Positions 46,916-56,999 of a stretch of DNA of 64,000 nucleotides are shown piece after piece. The position numbers and the translations under genes are program-made. A model generated the notes under the pieces. It saw nothing but the letters and a program-made list of their open reading frames with translations, was not told the DNA's origin and made no database searches. The first letter of the stretch is position 1; every line of letters starts with the position of its first letter. The stretch is from Pseudobutyrivibrio sp. (lineage in GTDB: Bacteria > Bacillota > Clostridia > Lachnospirales > Lachnospiraceae): positions 124,001 through 188,000 of the forward strand of contig JAFYYR010000029.1 of NCBI GenBank assembly GCA_017557435.1, read 5' to 3'.

Positions 46916-48967
46916 ATGGATTTAACAGCATCAGTTAAGAAAACAGATGTTGGGATTGCGCTTTATTTACTTGCGGCTGTTACATTCTTTGTAATTCCTA
47001 TCCCTAATTTCCTTTTGGATATAATGATTGCATTCAATATATCCATTGCACTAATCGTTTTAATGAATGTTCTTTTCGTACAAGAAGTGTTGGACATGTC
47101 TTTTTTCCCAACATTACTTCTTTTTACGACTATTTTTAGAATTTCACTTAATGTTTCATCTACAAGACTTATTCTTTCAACAGGCGACCCTGGTAATGTT
47201 GTTAAAACATTCGGTAGTTTCGTTGGTGGTAATGATCTTGTTATTGGAGCTATCATTTTCTTAATTTTGATTATCATTCAGTTTATGGTTATCAACAAAG
47301 GTTCTGAGCGTGTAGCTGAGGTTTCAGCTCGATTCACCTTGGACGCTATGCCAGGTAAACAGATGGCCATTGATGCTGATTTGAATACAGGGGCTATCGA
47401 TGATGCGGAGGCCAAAAGACGAAGAGATAAGATTCAAGAGGAATCAGCATTCTTCGGAGCTATGGACGGTGCTACTAAGTACGTAAAGGGAGATGCCACA
47501 GCTGGTCTTATCATCACTGTTATCAACCTTGCAGGTGGTACTGTCATGGGTATGTTTAATCAGGGCCTTCCTGCAGCTGATGCGATTCAGCAGTTTGGTA
47601 TTCTTACAATCGGTGATGGTCTTGTATCTCAGATTCCTTCACTTTTGATTTCACTTTCAACAGGTATTTTGGTTACTAAGGGCTCTAAGGCTGCTGATTT
47701 TTCAGGTACACTTATTAAGCAACTTTTTGGTATACCAAAGGTTCTTTATATTGTAGGTGGTACCATGGCTTTCCTTGGCATAGCTACACCTCTTAACCCT
47801 GTTCTTTTCATCGCTTTTGGCGGTGCTTTTGTTGTGTCAGGCCTTTCTATTTCCAAGACCATTGGTGAGGAAGAAATAGAGCAGGAGGTTGCTGCAGAAG
47901 AGACAGAGGCTGAGGAAATCAGAAAGCCGGAAAATGTTGTTTCTCTTTTACAGGTTGACCCAATCGAGCTGGAATTTGGTTACGGAATTATTCCACTTGC
48001 GGATGTTAATCAAGGCGGCGATTTGCTAGATAGAGTCGTAATGATTCGAAGGCAGATAGCCCTTGAACTTGGTACTGTGGTTCCGATTATCAGACTCCGT
48101 GATAATATCCAGCTTAATCCTAATCAATACATTATTAAGATTAAGGGAATTCAGGTTACAGAGGGAGAGATTTTGTTTGACCACTATATGGCCATGAATC
48201 CAGGCTATGTGGAGGAGGAGATTACAGGTATTCCTACTTTTGAGCCATCCTTCCATTTGCCAGCTATATGGATTACAGAGAGTCAGAGAGAGCGTGCAGA
48301 GTCTCTTGGATATACAGTTGTTGATCCACCATCAATTATCGCCACTCATCTGACAGAGATTATTAGAAGCCATATTGCAGAGCTTCTTACAAGACAGGAT
48401 GTACAGAATCTTATCGACAATCTCAAAGAGACCAATCCTGTTATTGTGGAGGAACTTATTCCAAAGCTTCTTGGTCTTGGCGATGTTCAAAAAGTGTTAC
48501 AGAACCTTCTTTCAGAGGGTGTTTCTATACGAGATTTGCTTACAATATTTGAAGTGTTGGCAGATCATGCTACAACTACTCACGATACAGACGTATTGAC
48601 AGAGTATGTTCGACAGGGATTGAAACGTGCTATTTCGGGTAGATATTTTGCTCCTAATGAGACCACTCAGGTTATCACTGTTGATCCTAAGGTAGAACAG
48701 GATATTATGGCATCTATTAAGCAGACTGAGCAGGGAGCTTACTTGACTCTTGATCCTGAGCGTATAAAGGCAATTATTGATTCACTTGGTGAGGAGATTA
48801 ATAAGCTTGAGGAGATGGGACGTACACCTATTGTTGTTACTTCTCCAATTGTCCGAATGTACTTTAAGAGCATGACTCAGGATTACTATAAGGATTTGAT
48901 TGTAGTTTCATACAATGAAATAGATTCAAATGTAGAATTATCATCAGTAGGAATGGTTACAGGGTGA
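46916..48967 (+). CDS. flhA: Flagellar export gate protein FlhA
   Basis: FlhA is the nonameric export gate that couples the ion gradient to secretion. The N-terminal half (about 1-320) has eight TM segments and the FHIPEP-type loop 'SARFTLDAMPGKQMAIDADLNTGAI' near 141-165. The C-terminal cytoplasmic domain (about 335-683) binds chaperone-substrate complexes. Length 683 aa is normal. The AGGGGGA RBS lies at 46904. Confidence 0.97.
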   Translation: MDLTASVKKTDVGIALYLLAAVTFFVIPIPNFLLDIMIAFNISIALIVLMNVLFVQEVLDMSFFPTLLLFTTIFRISLNVSSTRLILSTGDPGNVVKTFGSFVGGNDLVIGAIIFLILIIIQFMVINKGSERVAEVSARFTLDAMPGKQMAIDADLNTGAIDDAEAKRRRDKIQEESAFFGAMDGATKYVKGDATAGLIITVINLAGGTVMGMFNQGLPAADAIQQFGILTIGDGLVSQIPSLLISLSTGILVTKGSKAADFSGTLIKQLFGIPKVLYIVGGTMAFLGIATPLNPVLFIAFGGAFVVSGLSISKTIGEEEIEQEVAAEETEAEEIRKPENVVSLLQVDPIELEFGYGIIPLADVNQGGDLLDRVVMIRRQIALELGTVVPIIRLRDNIQLNPNQYIIKIKGIQVTEGEILFDHYMAMNPGYVEEEITGIPTFEPSFHLPAIWITESQRERAESLGYTVVDPPSIIATHLTEIIRSHIAELLTRQDVQNLIDNLKETNPVIVEELIPKLLGLGDVQKVLQNLLSEGVSIRDLLTIFEVLADHATTTHDTDVLTEYVRQGLKRAISGRYFAPNETTQVITVDPKVEQDIMASIKQTEQGAYLTLDPERIKAIIDSLGEEINKLEEMGRTPIVVTSPIVRMYFKSMTQDYYKDLIVVSYNEIDSNVELSSVGMVTG

Positions 48968-48973
48968 GAATAA

Positions 48974-50353
48974 ATGACAATTAACAAATACACTGGAAAA
49001 ACTGAAGAAGAGGCGATGTCAAAGGTTCGCAAGGAACTTGGTAATGCTGCCGTAATTATGAATGTTAAGGTAATTAAGCCAAAAGGATTAGGCGGTCTCT
49101 TTAAAAGCAGCACTTACGAAGTGACTGCAGCGGTAGAAGATGATGATGTGAGAAATAATCCATTTGTACCTGAAGAGGTTGCAACTGTTGTAAGCAATTC
49201 ACAGGAGAAAAATGCTGCTACCATAAGCACATCTGTTGGATTTGATGCAGTGGCAGATGATGCAATCAAGCTAAAGGATGCGTTTTCGGCTGTCAATGAA
49301 GTTCTTGAAAAGCAGGAGGATAAATCATCTATGCCAAAGCAGGATTTTGAGCCACTTTCTGACAGTGCGCCTCGTACTAGACTCATTGAGCCTACATACT
49401 CTAAGCCTGTTGGAATGAGACCTGTTGTTGCACCAATCGAGGAGCCTACTGTTAAGGAGACGACCCCTTCGGAGCCATCTGTTTCACGAGTTAATATTCA
49501 TACCCAGACTGCTTCTACACAGCCATCTCAGCCATCTATAGACAATGACAATCATGTTTTTGTTAAGATGCTTTACAATGTGCTTCTTGAGAATGAGGTA
49601 CAGGAAAAGTATATCAATCAGGTGTTAGAGGATATGGACAAGGTACTTCAGACAAGCCATAGCCTTGATAATTTGCTTTCAAATGTTTACCAGAAAATGG
49701 TTTTAAAACTTGGCACACCATCTAAGATTATGATGGGTTCACGTCGTCCAAAAGTAATATTTTTTATTGGTCCTACAGGTGTAGGAAAGACTACAACAAT
49801 CGCTAAAATTGCCAGCAAATTCAAGGTGGAAGAGGGCAAAAAGGTAGGTCTTATTACTGCAGATACTTACAGAATGGCTGCAGCTAATCAGCTTCAGACC
49901 TATGCCAATATTTTAGGCGTTCCACTTAATGTGATTTATTCTGCAGATGAGCTTTTAGACACAGTTAAAAAGCAGACTAGAGAGAATGAAGACTTAGATG
50001 TAATCCTTGTGGATACAATTGGTTTTTCTCATAGAAATGAGGAGCAAAAATCCGATACTAATAAATTAATCAGTGCTCTTTCTGATTACTATGACAGTGA
50101 GGTTTATCTTGTGCTTTCAGCTACTACAAAATACAAGGACCTTATTGATATAGCTGATGCCTATATGGAGTTTACTGATTTTAATCTTATTTTTACAAAG
50201 CTTGATGAGACTAATTGCCTAGGTAACATTTTCAATCTAAAGCTTTACACCAAGGCAAACCTTTCTTACATCACTGTTGGACAAAATGTTCCTGATGATA
50301 TAGAGATTGTTAATGCCCAGAAGCTGGTTAAACAGTTGTTGGGAGGGAAGTAA
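48974..50353 (+). CDS. flhF: Flagellar biosynthesis GTPase FlhF
   Basis: FlhF is an SRP-family GTPase that sets flagellar position. The N-terminal B domain ('INKYTGKTEEEAMSKVRKELG', 1-30, then a Pro/Thr/Ser-rich linker to ~185) precedes the N and G domains. The P loop is G266-P-T-G-V-G-K272, with 'LITADTYRMAAANQLQTYA' near 293-311, 'VDTIGFSHRN' near 342 and 'FTKLDETNCLG' near 405. Its stop is directly followed by the flhG ATG. Confidence 0.96.
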   Translation: MTINKYTGKTEEEAMSKVRKELGNAAVIMNVKVIKPKGLGGLFKSSTYEVTAAVEDDDVRNNPFVPEEVATVVSNSQEKNAATISTSVGFDAVADDAIKLKDAFSAVNEVLEKQEDKSSMPKQDFEPLSDSAPRTRLIEPTYSKPVGMRPVVAPIEEPTVKETTPSEPSVSRVNIHTQTASTQPSQPSIDNDNHVFVKMLYNVLLENEVQEKYINQVLEDMDKVLQTSHSLDNLLSNVYQKMVLKLGTPSKIMMGSRRPKVIFFIGPTGVGKTTTIAKIASKFKVEEGKKVGLITADTYRMAAANQLQTYANILGVPLNVIYSADELLDTVKKQTRENEDLDVILVDTIGFSHRNEEQKSDTNKLISALSDYYDSEVYLVLSATTKYKDLIDIADAYMEFTDFNLIFTKLDETNCLGNIFNLKLYTKANLSYITVGQNVPDDIEIVNAQKLVKQLLGGK

Positions 50354-51229
50354 ATGGATCAGGCAGAAAATCTTCGTAATGTAATAAAGGCGCATAATAT
50401 TAAAAGCGTTGAGAATACCAAGGTCATTACCATTACATCAGGTAAGGGTGGCGTTGGTAAATCCAACATGGCTGTTAATTTAGCTGTGCAATTTACTCGC
50501 ATGGGCAAGAAGGTCATTATTTTAGATGCGGATTTTGGTCTTGCCAATGTTGAGGTTATGTTTGGTACTTTGCCTAATTACAATCTTTCAGACGTAATTT
50601 TTAAAGGCAAAAGTATTAGAGATATTATAACCGAAGGACCCTTGGGAATAGGCTTTATTTCCGGCGGTTCAGGGGTTGTTGGACTTAATAATTTAAAAAG
50701 TGAACAAATTACGTTTTTAGTGCATAATTTAACACTTTTGAACGATTTATGTGATATTCTAATAATTGATACAGGTGCGGGAGTTTCTGACCAGGTAATG
50801 GAATTTGTACTTGCTTCTCCAGAAGTATTGCTTATTTCCACACCTGAGCCTAGTTCCCTTACCGATTCTTATTCCCTCATGAAGGCAATGTATAAGAGCG
50901 ATAGATACATTGAGGGTGGTACTAATGTACACTTGGTAGCCAATAAGGTTACAAGCGAATCTGAGGGTAAAGCTGTTTATTCTAAAATGCTTTCTGTTGT
51001 TCAGAAGTTTTTAGGAGGCAAGCTTGACTTTCTAGGTTGTGTTCCTTATGACAGTTATCTAGAAAAGGCTGTTAGAAATCAAAAAGTTGTGTCACTTGAG
51101 TATCCGCAATCTAAGGCGGCTAAAAGCTTTGAGAGTCTTGCTTTAAAGCTGCTTCAGAAGGATGATATGACACATTATAAATGGGGTGTTTTACACATTT
51201 TTAATACATTATTAAAAGATAGGGCTTAG
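50354..51229 (+). CDS. flhG: MinD-like ATPase FlhG (flagellar number regulator)
   Basis: FlhG works with FlhF to control flagellar number and C-ring assembly. It has the deviant Walker A 'SGKGGVGKSNMAVNLAV' near residue 28, 'VIILDADFGLANVEVMFG' near 55, and 'IIDTGAGVSDQVMEF' near 138. The N-terminal ~18 residues contain the activator-helix region ('DQAENLRNVIKAHN') resembling the FlhF-activating DQAxxLR motif. Length 291 aa is normal. Confidence 0.95.
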   Translation: MDQAENLRNVIKAHNIKSVENTKVITITSGKGGVGKSNMAVNLAVQFTRMGKKVIILDADFGLANVEVMFGTLPNYNLSDVIFKGKSIRDIITEGPLGIGFISGGSGVVGLNNLKSEQITFLVHNLTLLNDLCDILIIDTGAGVSDQVMEFVLASPEVLLISTPEPSSLTDSYSLMKAMYKSDRYIEGGTNVHLVANKVTSESEGKAVYSKMLSVVQKFLGGKLDFLGCVPYDSYLEKAVRNQKVVSLEYPQSKAAKSFESLALKLLQKDDMTHYKWGVLHIFNTLLKDRA

Positions 51230-51231
51230 TT

Positions 51232-51975
51232 ATGGAGATATTAGAGTTAAGGCCTGGCACGCCTATGGAGTTTTCAGTTGCCAGCATTAATGCCAACGGC
51301 GAAGCTAACTTGGATGGGGAGAAGAATAATTATATTTCGAGTGTCTTCGGCGTTACCAAAAATGAAGAGATTTTATTTCATATTCCAACTCGAGGGGGGC
51401 ACACTGTTACAGTGCCAATGAATATTAACTTTGATGTGGTATTCAATACCAGAGCCGGAATGTTTCAACTTTCCGGGGAGATTACAAAGCGAGGAAAGCT
51501 TGAAAATTTTCCAATCTATGTCTTTGAACCTAGTACAAAGCTTCAAAAGGTACAAAGAAGAGATTATTACAGATTTAACTGTCTTCTTCCGATAAAAGTA
51601 TTACCAATACCTGAGGATGTGGCATTACTTCCATCCATGACTCTTGTTGAGGATGATTTGGAAAAATATGGCAATACATATGGTGATCCAGTAGAAGGCA
51701 ATGTAGTTGACATAAGTGGTGGAGGAGCAAGATTTAAATCTAGACGTGAGGTACAAACTGAGCGATATATGTACTGTTCCTTTGTTTTATCTACTCCAAC
51801 ACTTAATAAAATTATTAATGTCATATCTAGAAAGGTGAAAGTAGAATACGACCAAGAGAATAATGTTTATATTCACAGAATAGAGTTTTTGTTTAAAGAG
51901 CCAGACGACAGGGAGATAATAATTAAGTACATTTTTGACGAAGAGCGGCGGTTACGTAAAAAAGAGCAGGGGTAA
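51232..51975 (+). CDS. YcgR/MotI-type PilZ domain protein (c-di-GMP receptor)
   Basis: It has an N-terminal YcgR-like flagellar brake domain (about 1-105) and a C-terminal PilZ domain. Both c-di-GMP-binding motifs are intact: RxxxR as R110-D-Y-Y-R114 and (D/N)xSxxG as D160-I-S-G-G-G165. Homologues (B. subtilis MotI, E. coli YcgR) bind the motor and slow it when c-di-GMP is high. Here the gene is inside the fla/che operon between flhG and cheB, so it is made with the motor. A GGDEF protein at 8.7-9.7 kb could supply the ligand. Confidence 0.9.
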   Translation: MEILELRPGTPMEFSVASINANGEANLDGEKNNYISSVFGVTKNEEILFHIPTRGGHTVTVPMNINFDVVFNTRAGMFQLSGEITKRGKLENFPIYVFEPSTKLQKVQRRDYYRFNCLLPIKVLPIPEDVALLPSMTLVEDDLEKYGNTYGDPVEGNVVDISGGGARFKSRREVQTERYMYCSFVLSTPTLNKIINVISRKVKVEYDQENNVYIHRIEFLFKEPDDREIIIKYIFDEERRLRKKEQG

Positions 51976-51978
51976 AGA

Positions 51979-53250
51979 ATGTATAAGATTTTGGTTGTTG
52001 ATGACTCTGCACTCATGAGAAGGGTTATCTGTGATATTATTAACGCAGATAGTGATTTTCGTGTAGTCGACGTTAGTGCAGACGGCGAAGATGCTTACAA
52101 CAAAATAAAGAATAATCCGTACGATTTAATCGTGCTGGATATGGTACTTCCTAAGCTCACTGGTTTGGAACTGCTGGAAAGACTTTACAACGAGAAGTTC
52201 GCCTTCAACGCTGTTATTGTTAGCTCCATTTTAAAAGAGGATGCCGACAAGACTGTTAAGGCTATGGAGTATGGAGCTCTTGATTTTGTAGTAAAGCCAA
52301 TTAGGTCCGGTAGTGAAACTAGAGATGTTTTTGGTAGGCAGCTTCTGACATCACTCCATAATGTGTCAAAGTCTAATGCTTTTAGACCAGTAACATCTAC
52401 AGGAGGCTCATCAAGTAATTCTAAGGCATTTAATGAAAGCAGACAGGCAACTCAGGATCGACTTGAGAGTGTCAAGAACCATCTGGAAAATATCAAATCT
52501 GGTTCAGGTAGTGCGCGCACCGCATCAGATATTGAGAAAATGGGTGTTACAAATCAGACACCTCAGGTGGCACCTTCTTCTAAACCAAAACAAGAGCAGG
52601 CTCAGGGTACAGGTTCTGTTTCTACCCCAGCCACACCAAGTAAGTCAGTACCTACAGGTTCTGGAGTTAGAACCAAAAAGATTATTGCACTTGCTTGTTC
52701 AACAGGAGGACCACAGGCACTACATACTTTTGTGCCTATGCTTCCAGCCAATTTATCAGTACCGCTGGTTTTAGTTCAGCATATGCCAGAGGGATTTACC
52801 GGCTCTCTTGCCACAAGATTAGATCAAATATCAGCTGTTCGTGTTAAGGAGGCTGAGGACGGAGAATTCTTTAAGCCAGGCTGGGTATATATCACCCCAG
52901 GCGGTAAGCACATGGAAATCTGCGAAGACGGAAGTAAAGCAGCCTACTGTCACTTAGATGACAGTCCACCTGTAAACAGTCTAAAGCCTTGTGCAGATGT
53001 AATGTACAGGTCACTTAAAGACTCTAGCTTTGATGAGATTATATGTGTTGTTCTTACAGGAATGGGTGCAGATGGTTCAGAGGGGATTAAATATCTGAAC
53101 CAATACAAAAAGACTTACGTTATTTCGCAAGAAGCTTCCACATGTGTTGTATATGGAATGCCTAAAGCGGTGGAACAGGGCGGTTTATCTAACGAGGTTG
53201 CCCCGCTAACATCTGTAGCAAATTCAATTGTGAAAAGACTTGGAGGGTAA
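51979..53250 (+). CDS. cheB: Chemotaxis protein-glutamate methylesterase CheB
   Basis: CheB removes methyl groups from chemoreceptors. The N-terminal receiver domain has phosphoacceptor D54 in 'LDMVLP'. A Ser/Gln/Thr-rich linker of about 100 residues (about 130-230) is longer than usual. The esterase domain has catalytic Ser241 in 'ACSTGGPQAL', His in 'LVQHMPEGFTGSLA' and Asp in 'LTGMGADGSEG'. Length 423 aa. No cheR gene is present in the window. Confidence 0.96.
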   Translation: MYKILVVDDSALMRRVICDIINADSDFRVVDVSADGEDAYNKIKNNPYDLIVLDMVLPKLTGLELLERLYNEKFAFNAVIVSSILKEDADKTVKAMEYGALDFVVKPIRSGSETRDVFGRQLLTSLHNVSKSNAFRPVTSTGGSSSNSKAFNESRQATQDRLESVKNHLENIKSGSGSARTASDIEKMGVTNQTPQVAPSSKPKQEQAQGTGSVSTPATPSKSVPTGSGVRTKKIIALACSTGGPQALHTFVPMLPANLSVPLVLVQHMPEGFTGSLATRLDQISAVRVKEAEDGEFFKPGWVYITPGGKHMEICEDGSKAAYCHLDDSPPVNSLKPCADVMYRSLKDSSFDEIICVVLTGMGADGSEGIKYLNQYKKTYVISQEASTCVVYGMPKAVEQGGLSNEVAPLTSVANSIVKRLGG

Positions 53251-53253
53251 ATC

Positions 53254-55365
53254 ATGGATGTAAGTCAATATTTAGATATTTTTATCGATGAGACAAGTGG
53301 TCATATTCAGAGCCTTTCTGACAACATTATGGAGTTGGAGAAAGAGCCTGAAAACAAAGATGTTGTTAATGAGATTTTCCGTGCAGCTCACTCACTTAAG
53401 GGTATGGCTGGTACAATGGGATTCAAGAGGATGCAGCATCTTACCCACGATATGGAAAACGTTTTCCAGGAAGTTCGTAACGATAATGTAAAGGTTAATT
53501 CTGCTCTTATTGATATCCTTTTCAAATGTCTTGATGCCATCGAGGGTTATCTTGAGACAGTTAAGGCTACTTCTAATGAAGGTGAAGAGGAAAATGAAGC
53601 TTTAATTAAGCTTTTAAATGACTATTTGTCAGGAGCAGAGGGTGGTGATGCAGCACCGGCAACAGATGCAGATGCAGCACCAGCTGAGGCCGATGCAGCT
53701 CCAGCAGAAGCTGCTGATACAGCAGATGGTCCTTTATACAAAAAGATGAATCTTGAGCCAGAGCTTATTGAAAAGCTTAAAGGTGAAAAGCAGCTCTATG
53801 GATTCACAATTCATATTAACAAGGAATGTCTCCTTAAGGCAGCTAGAGCTTTCCTTGTATTTAAGGCTGTAGAAGAGTTTGGTCAGATTATGGCATTTGA
53901 TCCAAGCTCAGCAGATATTGAAGATGAGAACTTCGAGTTTGATTTTTCATTCATTCTTTCTACAGAAGCAGAACTTGCGCCAATTATCGAGTCAGTAAAG
54001 GCTGTTTCTGAAATCGAATCAGTTGAAGCTGACAAGGTTACACCTGATATGTACGAGAAAAAGGCTGAAGAGCCAGCTCCTGCACCAGCAGCTGAGGCAG
54101 CACCAGCAGCTCCTGCTACTGCAGCACCAGCAGCACCAGCGGCTTCTGCAGCACCTGCAGCGCCAGCAGCTAAGCCAGCAGGCAAGGCAAATACTCCAGC
54201 CAATAAGCCAGTTACATCACGTACAATCCGTGTAGATATTGAGAAGCTTGATGCTTTGATGAATCAGGTATCCGAGCTTATTATTGCAAAGAACTCACTT
54301 GCATCTCAGAGCAATGGTAATGGCGAGATTGACAGCCAGACATTACATGAGAATATAGAGTACTTAGAGAGAATCACAACTAACCTTCACGAGTCAGTTA
54401 TGAAGGTTCGAATGGTTCCAATTGAGTCAGTAGTTGCTAAGTTCCCACGTATGATCAGAGACTTAAGCCGTAAGCTTGATAAGCCTATGGACTTAGTTAT
54501 GACTGGTGAGGATACAGAGCTTGACCGTACTGTTGTAGATCAGTTAGGTGATCCACTTCAGCATTTGCTTAGAAATTCAGCTGATCATGGTATTGAGTCT
54601 ACTGAAGACAGAAGAGCAGCAGGAAAGCCTGAGACAGGTACTATTTTCCTTAACGCTTTCCAGGAAGGCAACAATGTCATCATCGAAGTTGGTGATGATG
54701 GTGGCGGTATCAATACAGAAAAGGTTAAAGAGAAAGCTATTGAAAGAGGTATTGTTACTGCTGAAGAGGCTGAGAACCTTTCACAGAAGGAAATCATTGA
54801 TTTCTTGTTTATGCCATCATTCTCTATGGCAAAACAGATTACAGATATTTCTGGTCGAGGCGTAGGTCTTGATGTTGTTAAGAGTAATATCGAAGCACTT
54901 GGCGGTGATGTAACTGTTAAGTCTACAATGGGTGAAGGCTCTAAGTTCACAGTTAGATTGCCACTTACACTTGCTATTATTCAGGCTCTTATGGTTGAAA
55001 TTAGAGATGAAAAATACGCAATTGCTCTTGCTTCAATTATGAACATTGAAAATATTCCAAGATCAGACATCAAGTATGTTGAGTCTAAAGAGGTTATCCA
55101 CCTTAGAGGTCAGGTTATTCCTCTTATTCATCTTGATTCAATCCTTGACTTCGAGCCTAAGGAAGACGAAGATGAGACTATGACAGTTGTTATCTGTAAG
55201 AAGGGCGATACCCAGGGAGGTATCATAGTAGACAACCTTATTGGACAGCTTGAAATCGTTATTAAGTCTCTTGGTAAACTTGATAACAACAAGCTTATCA
55301 GCGGTGCTACTATCCTTGGTGATGGCGAAATCGCAATGATCCTTGATGTTAATGCGGTTATTTAG
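53254..55365 (+). CDS. cheA: Chemotaxis histidine kinase CheA
   Basis: CheA phosphorylates CheY and CheB in response to receptors. Domains: HPt with phosphorylated H46 in 'FRAAHSLKGMAGTMGF', Ala/Pro/Glu-rich linker (about 130-155), P2 CheY/CheB-docking domain (about 160-270), a second Ala/Pro linker (about 275-315), P3 dimerisation, P4 kinase with N box 'LLRNSADHGIES', G1 'VGDDGGGINTEKV' and G2 'GRGVGLDVVKSN', and P5 CheW-like domain to the end. Length 703 aa is normal. Confidence 0.98.
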   Translation: MDVSQYLDIFIDETSGHIQSLSDNIMELEKEPENKDVVNEIFRAAHSLKGMAGTMGFKRMQHLTHDMENVFQEVRNDNVKVNSALIDILFKCLDAIEGYLETVKATSNEGEEENEALIKLLNDYLSGAEGGDAAPATDADAAPAEADAAPAEAADTADGPLYKKMNLEPELIEKLKGEKQLYGFTIHINKECLLKAARAFLVFKAVEEFGQIMAFDPSSADIEDENFEFDFSFILSTEAELAPIIESVKAVSEIESVEADKVTPDMYEKKAEEPAPAPAAEAAPAAPATAAPAAPAASAAPAAPAAKPAGKANTPANKPVTSRTIRVDIEKLDALMNQVSELIIAKNSLASQSNGNGEIDSQTLHENIEYLERITTNLHESVMKVRMVPIESVVAKFPRMIRDLSRKLDKPMDLVMTGEDTELDRTVVDQLGDPLQHLLRNSADHGIESTEDRRAAGKPETGTIFLNAFQEGNNVIIEVGDDGGGINTEKVKEKAIERGIVTAEEAENLSQKEIIDFLFMPSFSMAKQITDISGRGVGLDVVKSNIEALGGDVTVKSTMGEGSKFTVRLPLTLAIIQALMVEIRDEKYAIALASIMNIENIPRSDIKYVESKEVIHLRGQVIPLIHLDSILDFEPKEDEDETMTVVICKKGDTQGGIIVDNLIGQLEIVIKSLGKLDNNKLISGATILGDGEIAMILDVNAVI

Positions 55366-55379
55366 TAGGAGGTGAGACC

Positions 55380-55847
55380 ATGTCAGATTTAGCTGTTTAT
55401 GATGTAGTTGAAAAAGAAAAAAAGCAATACATTGTAGTTAAAATAGGTGGCGAACATTATGGTATCGACATTTCCTATATTGATAACATAGTTCGAATGA
55501 GTAAAATTACCAGAGTACCTAAGGCTCCTTCATATTACAGAGGAGTTATCAATCTTCGTGGTGAGGTTGTTCCTGTTATGAGCCTTAGACGCCGAATGGA
55601 TTTGGATGATGATGAATTTACTGATGCATCGAGAATCATCATTTTAAAACTTGAGACTGGCGGGCTTATGGGCGTTATTGTTGATGAAGTAAAAGAAGTT
55701 CTTTCACTTTCTGAAGACGATATCGAGACTCCAACATCTACTCTTAAGAGCAAGAACTCTTTCATAAATGGTGTTGGTACAAACGGTGATGAGTTGATTT
55801 CTATTTTCGAGATTAATTCTATTATAGGCGAGTCAGATGCATCTTAA
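55380..55847 (+). CDS. cheW: Chemotaxis coupling protein CheW
   Basis: CheW links receptors to CheA. The 155-aa protein is a single CheW fold with 'QYIVVKIGGEHYGIDISYIDNIVR' near 15-38 and 'YRGVINLRGEVVPVMSLRRRM' near 58-78. It has a strong AGGAGGTGA RBS and follows cheA by 14 bases. Confidence 0.97.
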   Translation: MSDLAVYDVVEKEKKQYIVVKIGGEHYGIDISYIDNIVRMSKITRVPKAPSYYRGVINLRGEVVPVMSLRRRMDLDDDEFTDASRIIILKLETGGLMGVIVDEVKEVLSLSEDDIETPTSTLKSKNSFINGVGTNGDELISIFEINSIIGESDAS

Positions 55848-55859
55848 AGGGAGGTAACG

Positions 55860-56474
55860 ATGCTCACACTGAATGAGGTAAATGAGAAATATTTTGATGT
55901 CCTCAAAGAGATAGGTAATATTGGCGCTGGCAATGCAACAACTGCCATCGCCAATATGCTTGGCCTTAGGATTGACATGAGTGTTCCTGAGGTTGCATTC
56001 CTACCAGTTGAGGAATTAGGATCAGCTATCGGCGCTGAGGATGAGATTATTGTAGGTATCATGCTTGGCGTTGAGGGCGATATTGATGGTTCCATGATGT
56101 TTTTGATGGATATGCAATCTGCACATCATATAGTTAACAAGCTTATGATGAGACCAGATGATTATTGTGAACCATTTGATGAAATGGATTTATCTGCAAT
56201 TAAAGAGATTGGTAATATTATTGCGGGCTCTTATTTGTCTGCTTTATCTGGTTTGACTAATCTTACAATTGTTCCATCTGTACCATTCGTTGCTGTAGAT
56301 ATGGCTGCGGCTATTCTTTCAGTACCAGCTGTTCAGTTTGGTATATTTGGTGACAATGCACTTATGATTAATACTGAGTTTTCAGATGACTTAGGAATTA
56401 GAGGTCATTTTATTCTTATGCCAGAAGAAGATTCTTATGCAAAGATACTAACAGCACTGGGTGTACCAATTTAA
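55860..56474 (+). CDS. cheC: CheY-P phosphatase CheC
   Basis: CheC dephosphorylates CheY-P and is regulated by binding CheD. Both active-site helices are present: 'LKEIGNIGAGNATTAIANML' near 15-34 and 'IKEIGNIIAGSYLSALSGL' near 113-131, each with the conserved Glu and Asn. Length 204 aa is typical. It is followed by cheD. Confidence 0.96.
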   Translation: MLTLNEVNEKYFDVLKEIGNIGAGNATTAIANMLGLRIDMSVPEVAFLPVEELGSAIGAEDEIIVGIMLGVEGDIDGSMMFLMDMQSAHHIVNKLMMRPDDYCEPFDEMDLSAIKEIGNIIAGSYLSALSGLTNLTIVPSVPFVAVDMAAAILSVPAVQFGIFGDNALMINTEFSDDLGIRGHFILMPEEDSYAKILTALGVPI

Positions 56475-56487
56475 GGAGAGTGAGAAT

Positions 56488-56976
56488 ATGGGGCAGATGA
56501 TTAAAGTCGGCATGGCTGATCTTAAAATTTGCAAGGCTCCTGACGCACTGACTACAATTGGGTTAGGGTCATGTATAGGAATTGCAATTTATGATTCATC
56601 TACTAAGATAAGCGGCTTAGCTCATATAATGCTTCCAGACAGCACATCAATTAGAAATAATTCAAATATTGCAAAGTTTGCTGATACTGGAATACAAAAG
56701 CTTTACGATGACATGATAAAGGCTGGTGCCAACAAGGCAAAGATGGTTGCTAAAATTGCTGGGGGCGCCAAAATGTTTGAAATGCCTGGTGCAGCATCAT
56801 CAGGTATTAATGTTGGCGAGCGAAATGCAGAGGCCAGCAGAGCTAAGTTAAAGCAGCTTGGAATCAGATTAGTTGCCGAGGATTGCGGATTAAATTACGG
56901 TCGAACTGTTGAACTTTATAGCGAAACAGGGGAATACTATATAAAAGCAGTTGGCAAAGATGTTAAAATTATTTAG
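56488..56976 (+). CDS. cheD: Chemoreceptor glutamine deamidase CheD
   Basis: CheD deamidates receptor glutamines and partners with CheC. The catalytic Cys29 in 'GLGSCIGIAI' and His46 in 'LAHIMLPD' are present, as is 'KIAGGAKMF' near 90. The ATG at 56488 follows AAGGAGAG; a GTG at 56461 inside cheC would be the start of a longer frame but lacks this RBS. Length 162 aa is normal. Confidence 0.96.
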   Translation: MGQMIKVGMADLKICKAPDALTTIGLGSCIGIAIYDSSTKISGLAHIMLPDSTSIRNNSNIAKFADTGIQKLYDDMIKAGANKAKMVAKIAGGAKMFEMPGAASSGINVGERNAEASRAKLKQLGIRLVAEDCGLNYGRTVELYSETGEYYIKAVGKDVKII

Positions 56977-56999
56977 TATAGTGTATATGGAGGCACACG

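Noticed and set aside
53640-54190. Ala/Pro repeats in cheA as a frameshifted or inserted segment
   Set aside because: The repeats keep frame and lie exactly at the P1-P2 and P2-P3 linker positions, so they are normal flexible linkers.
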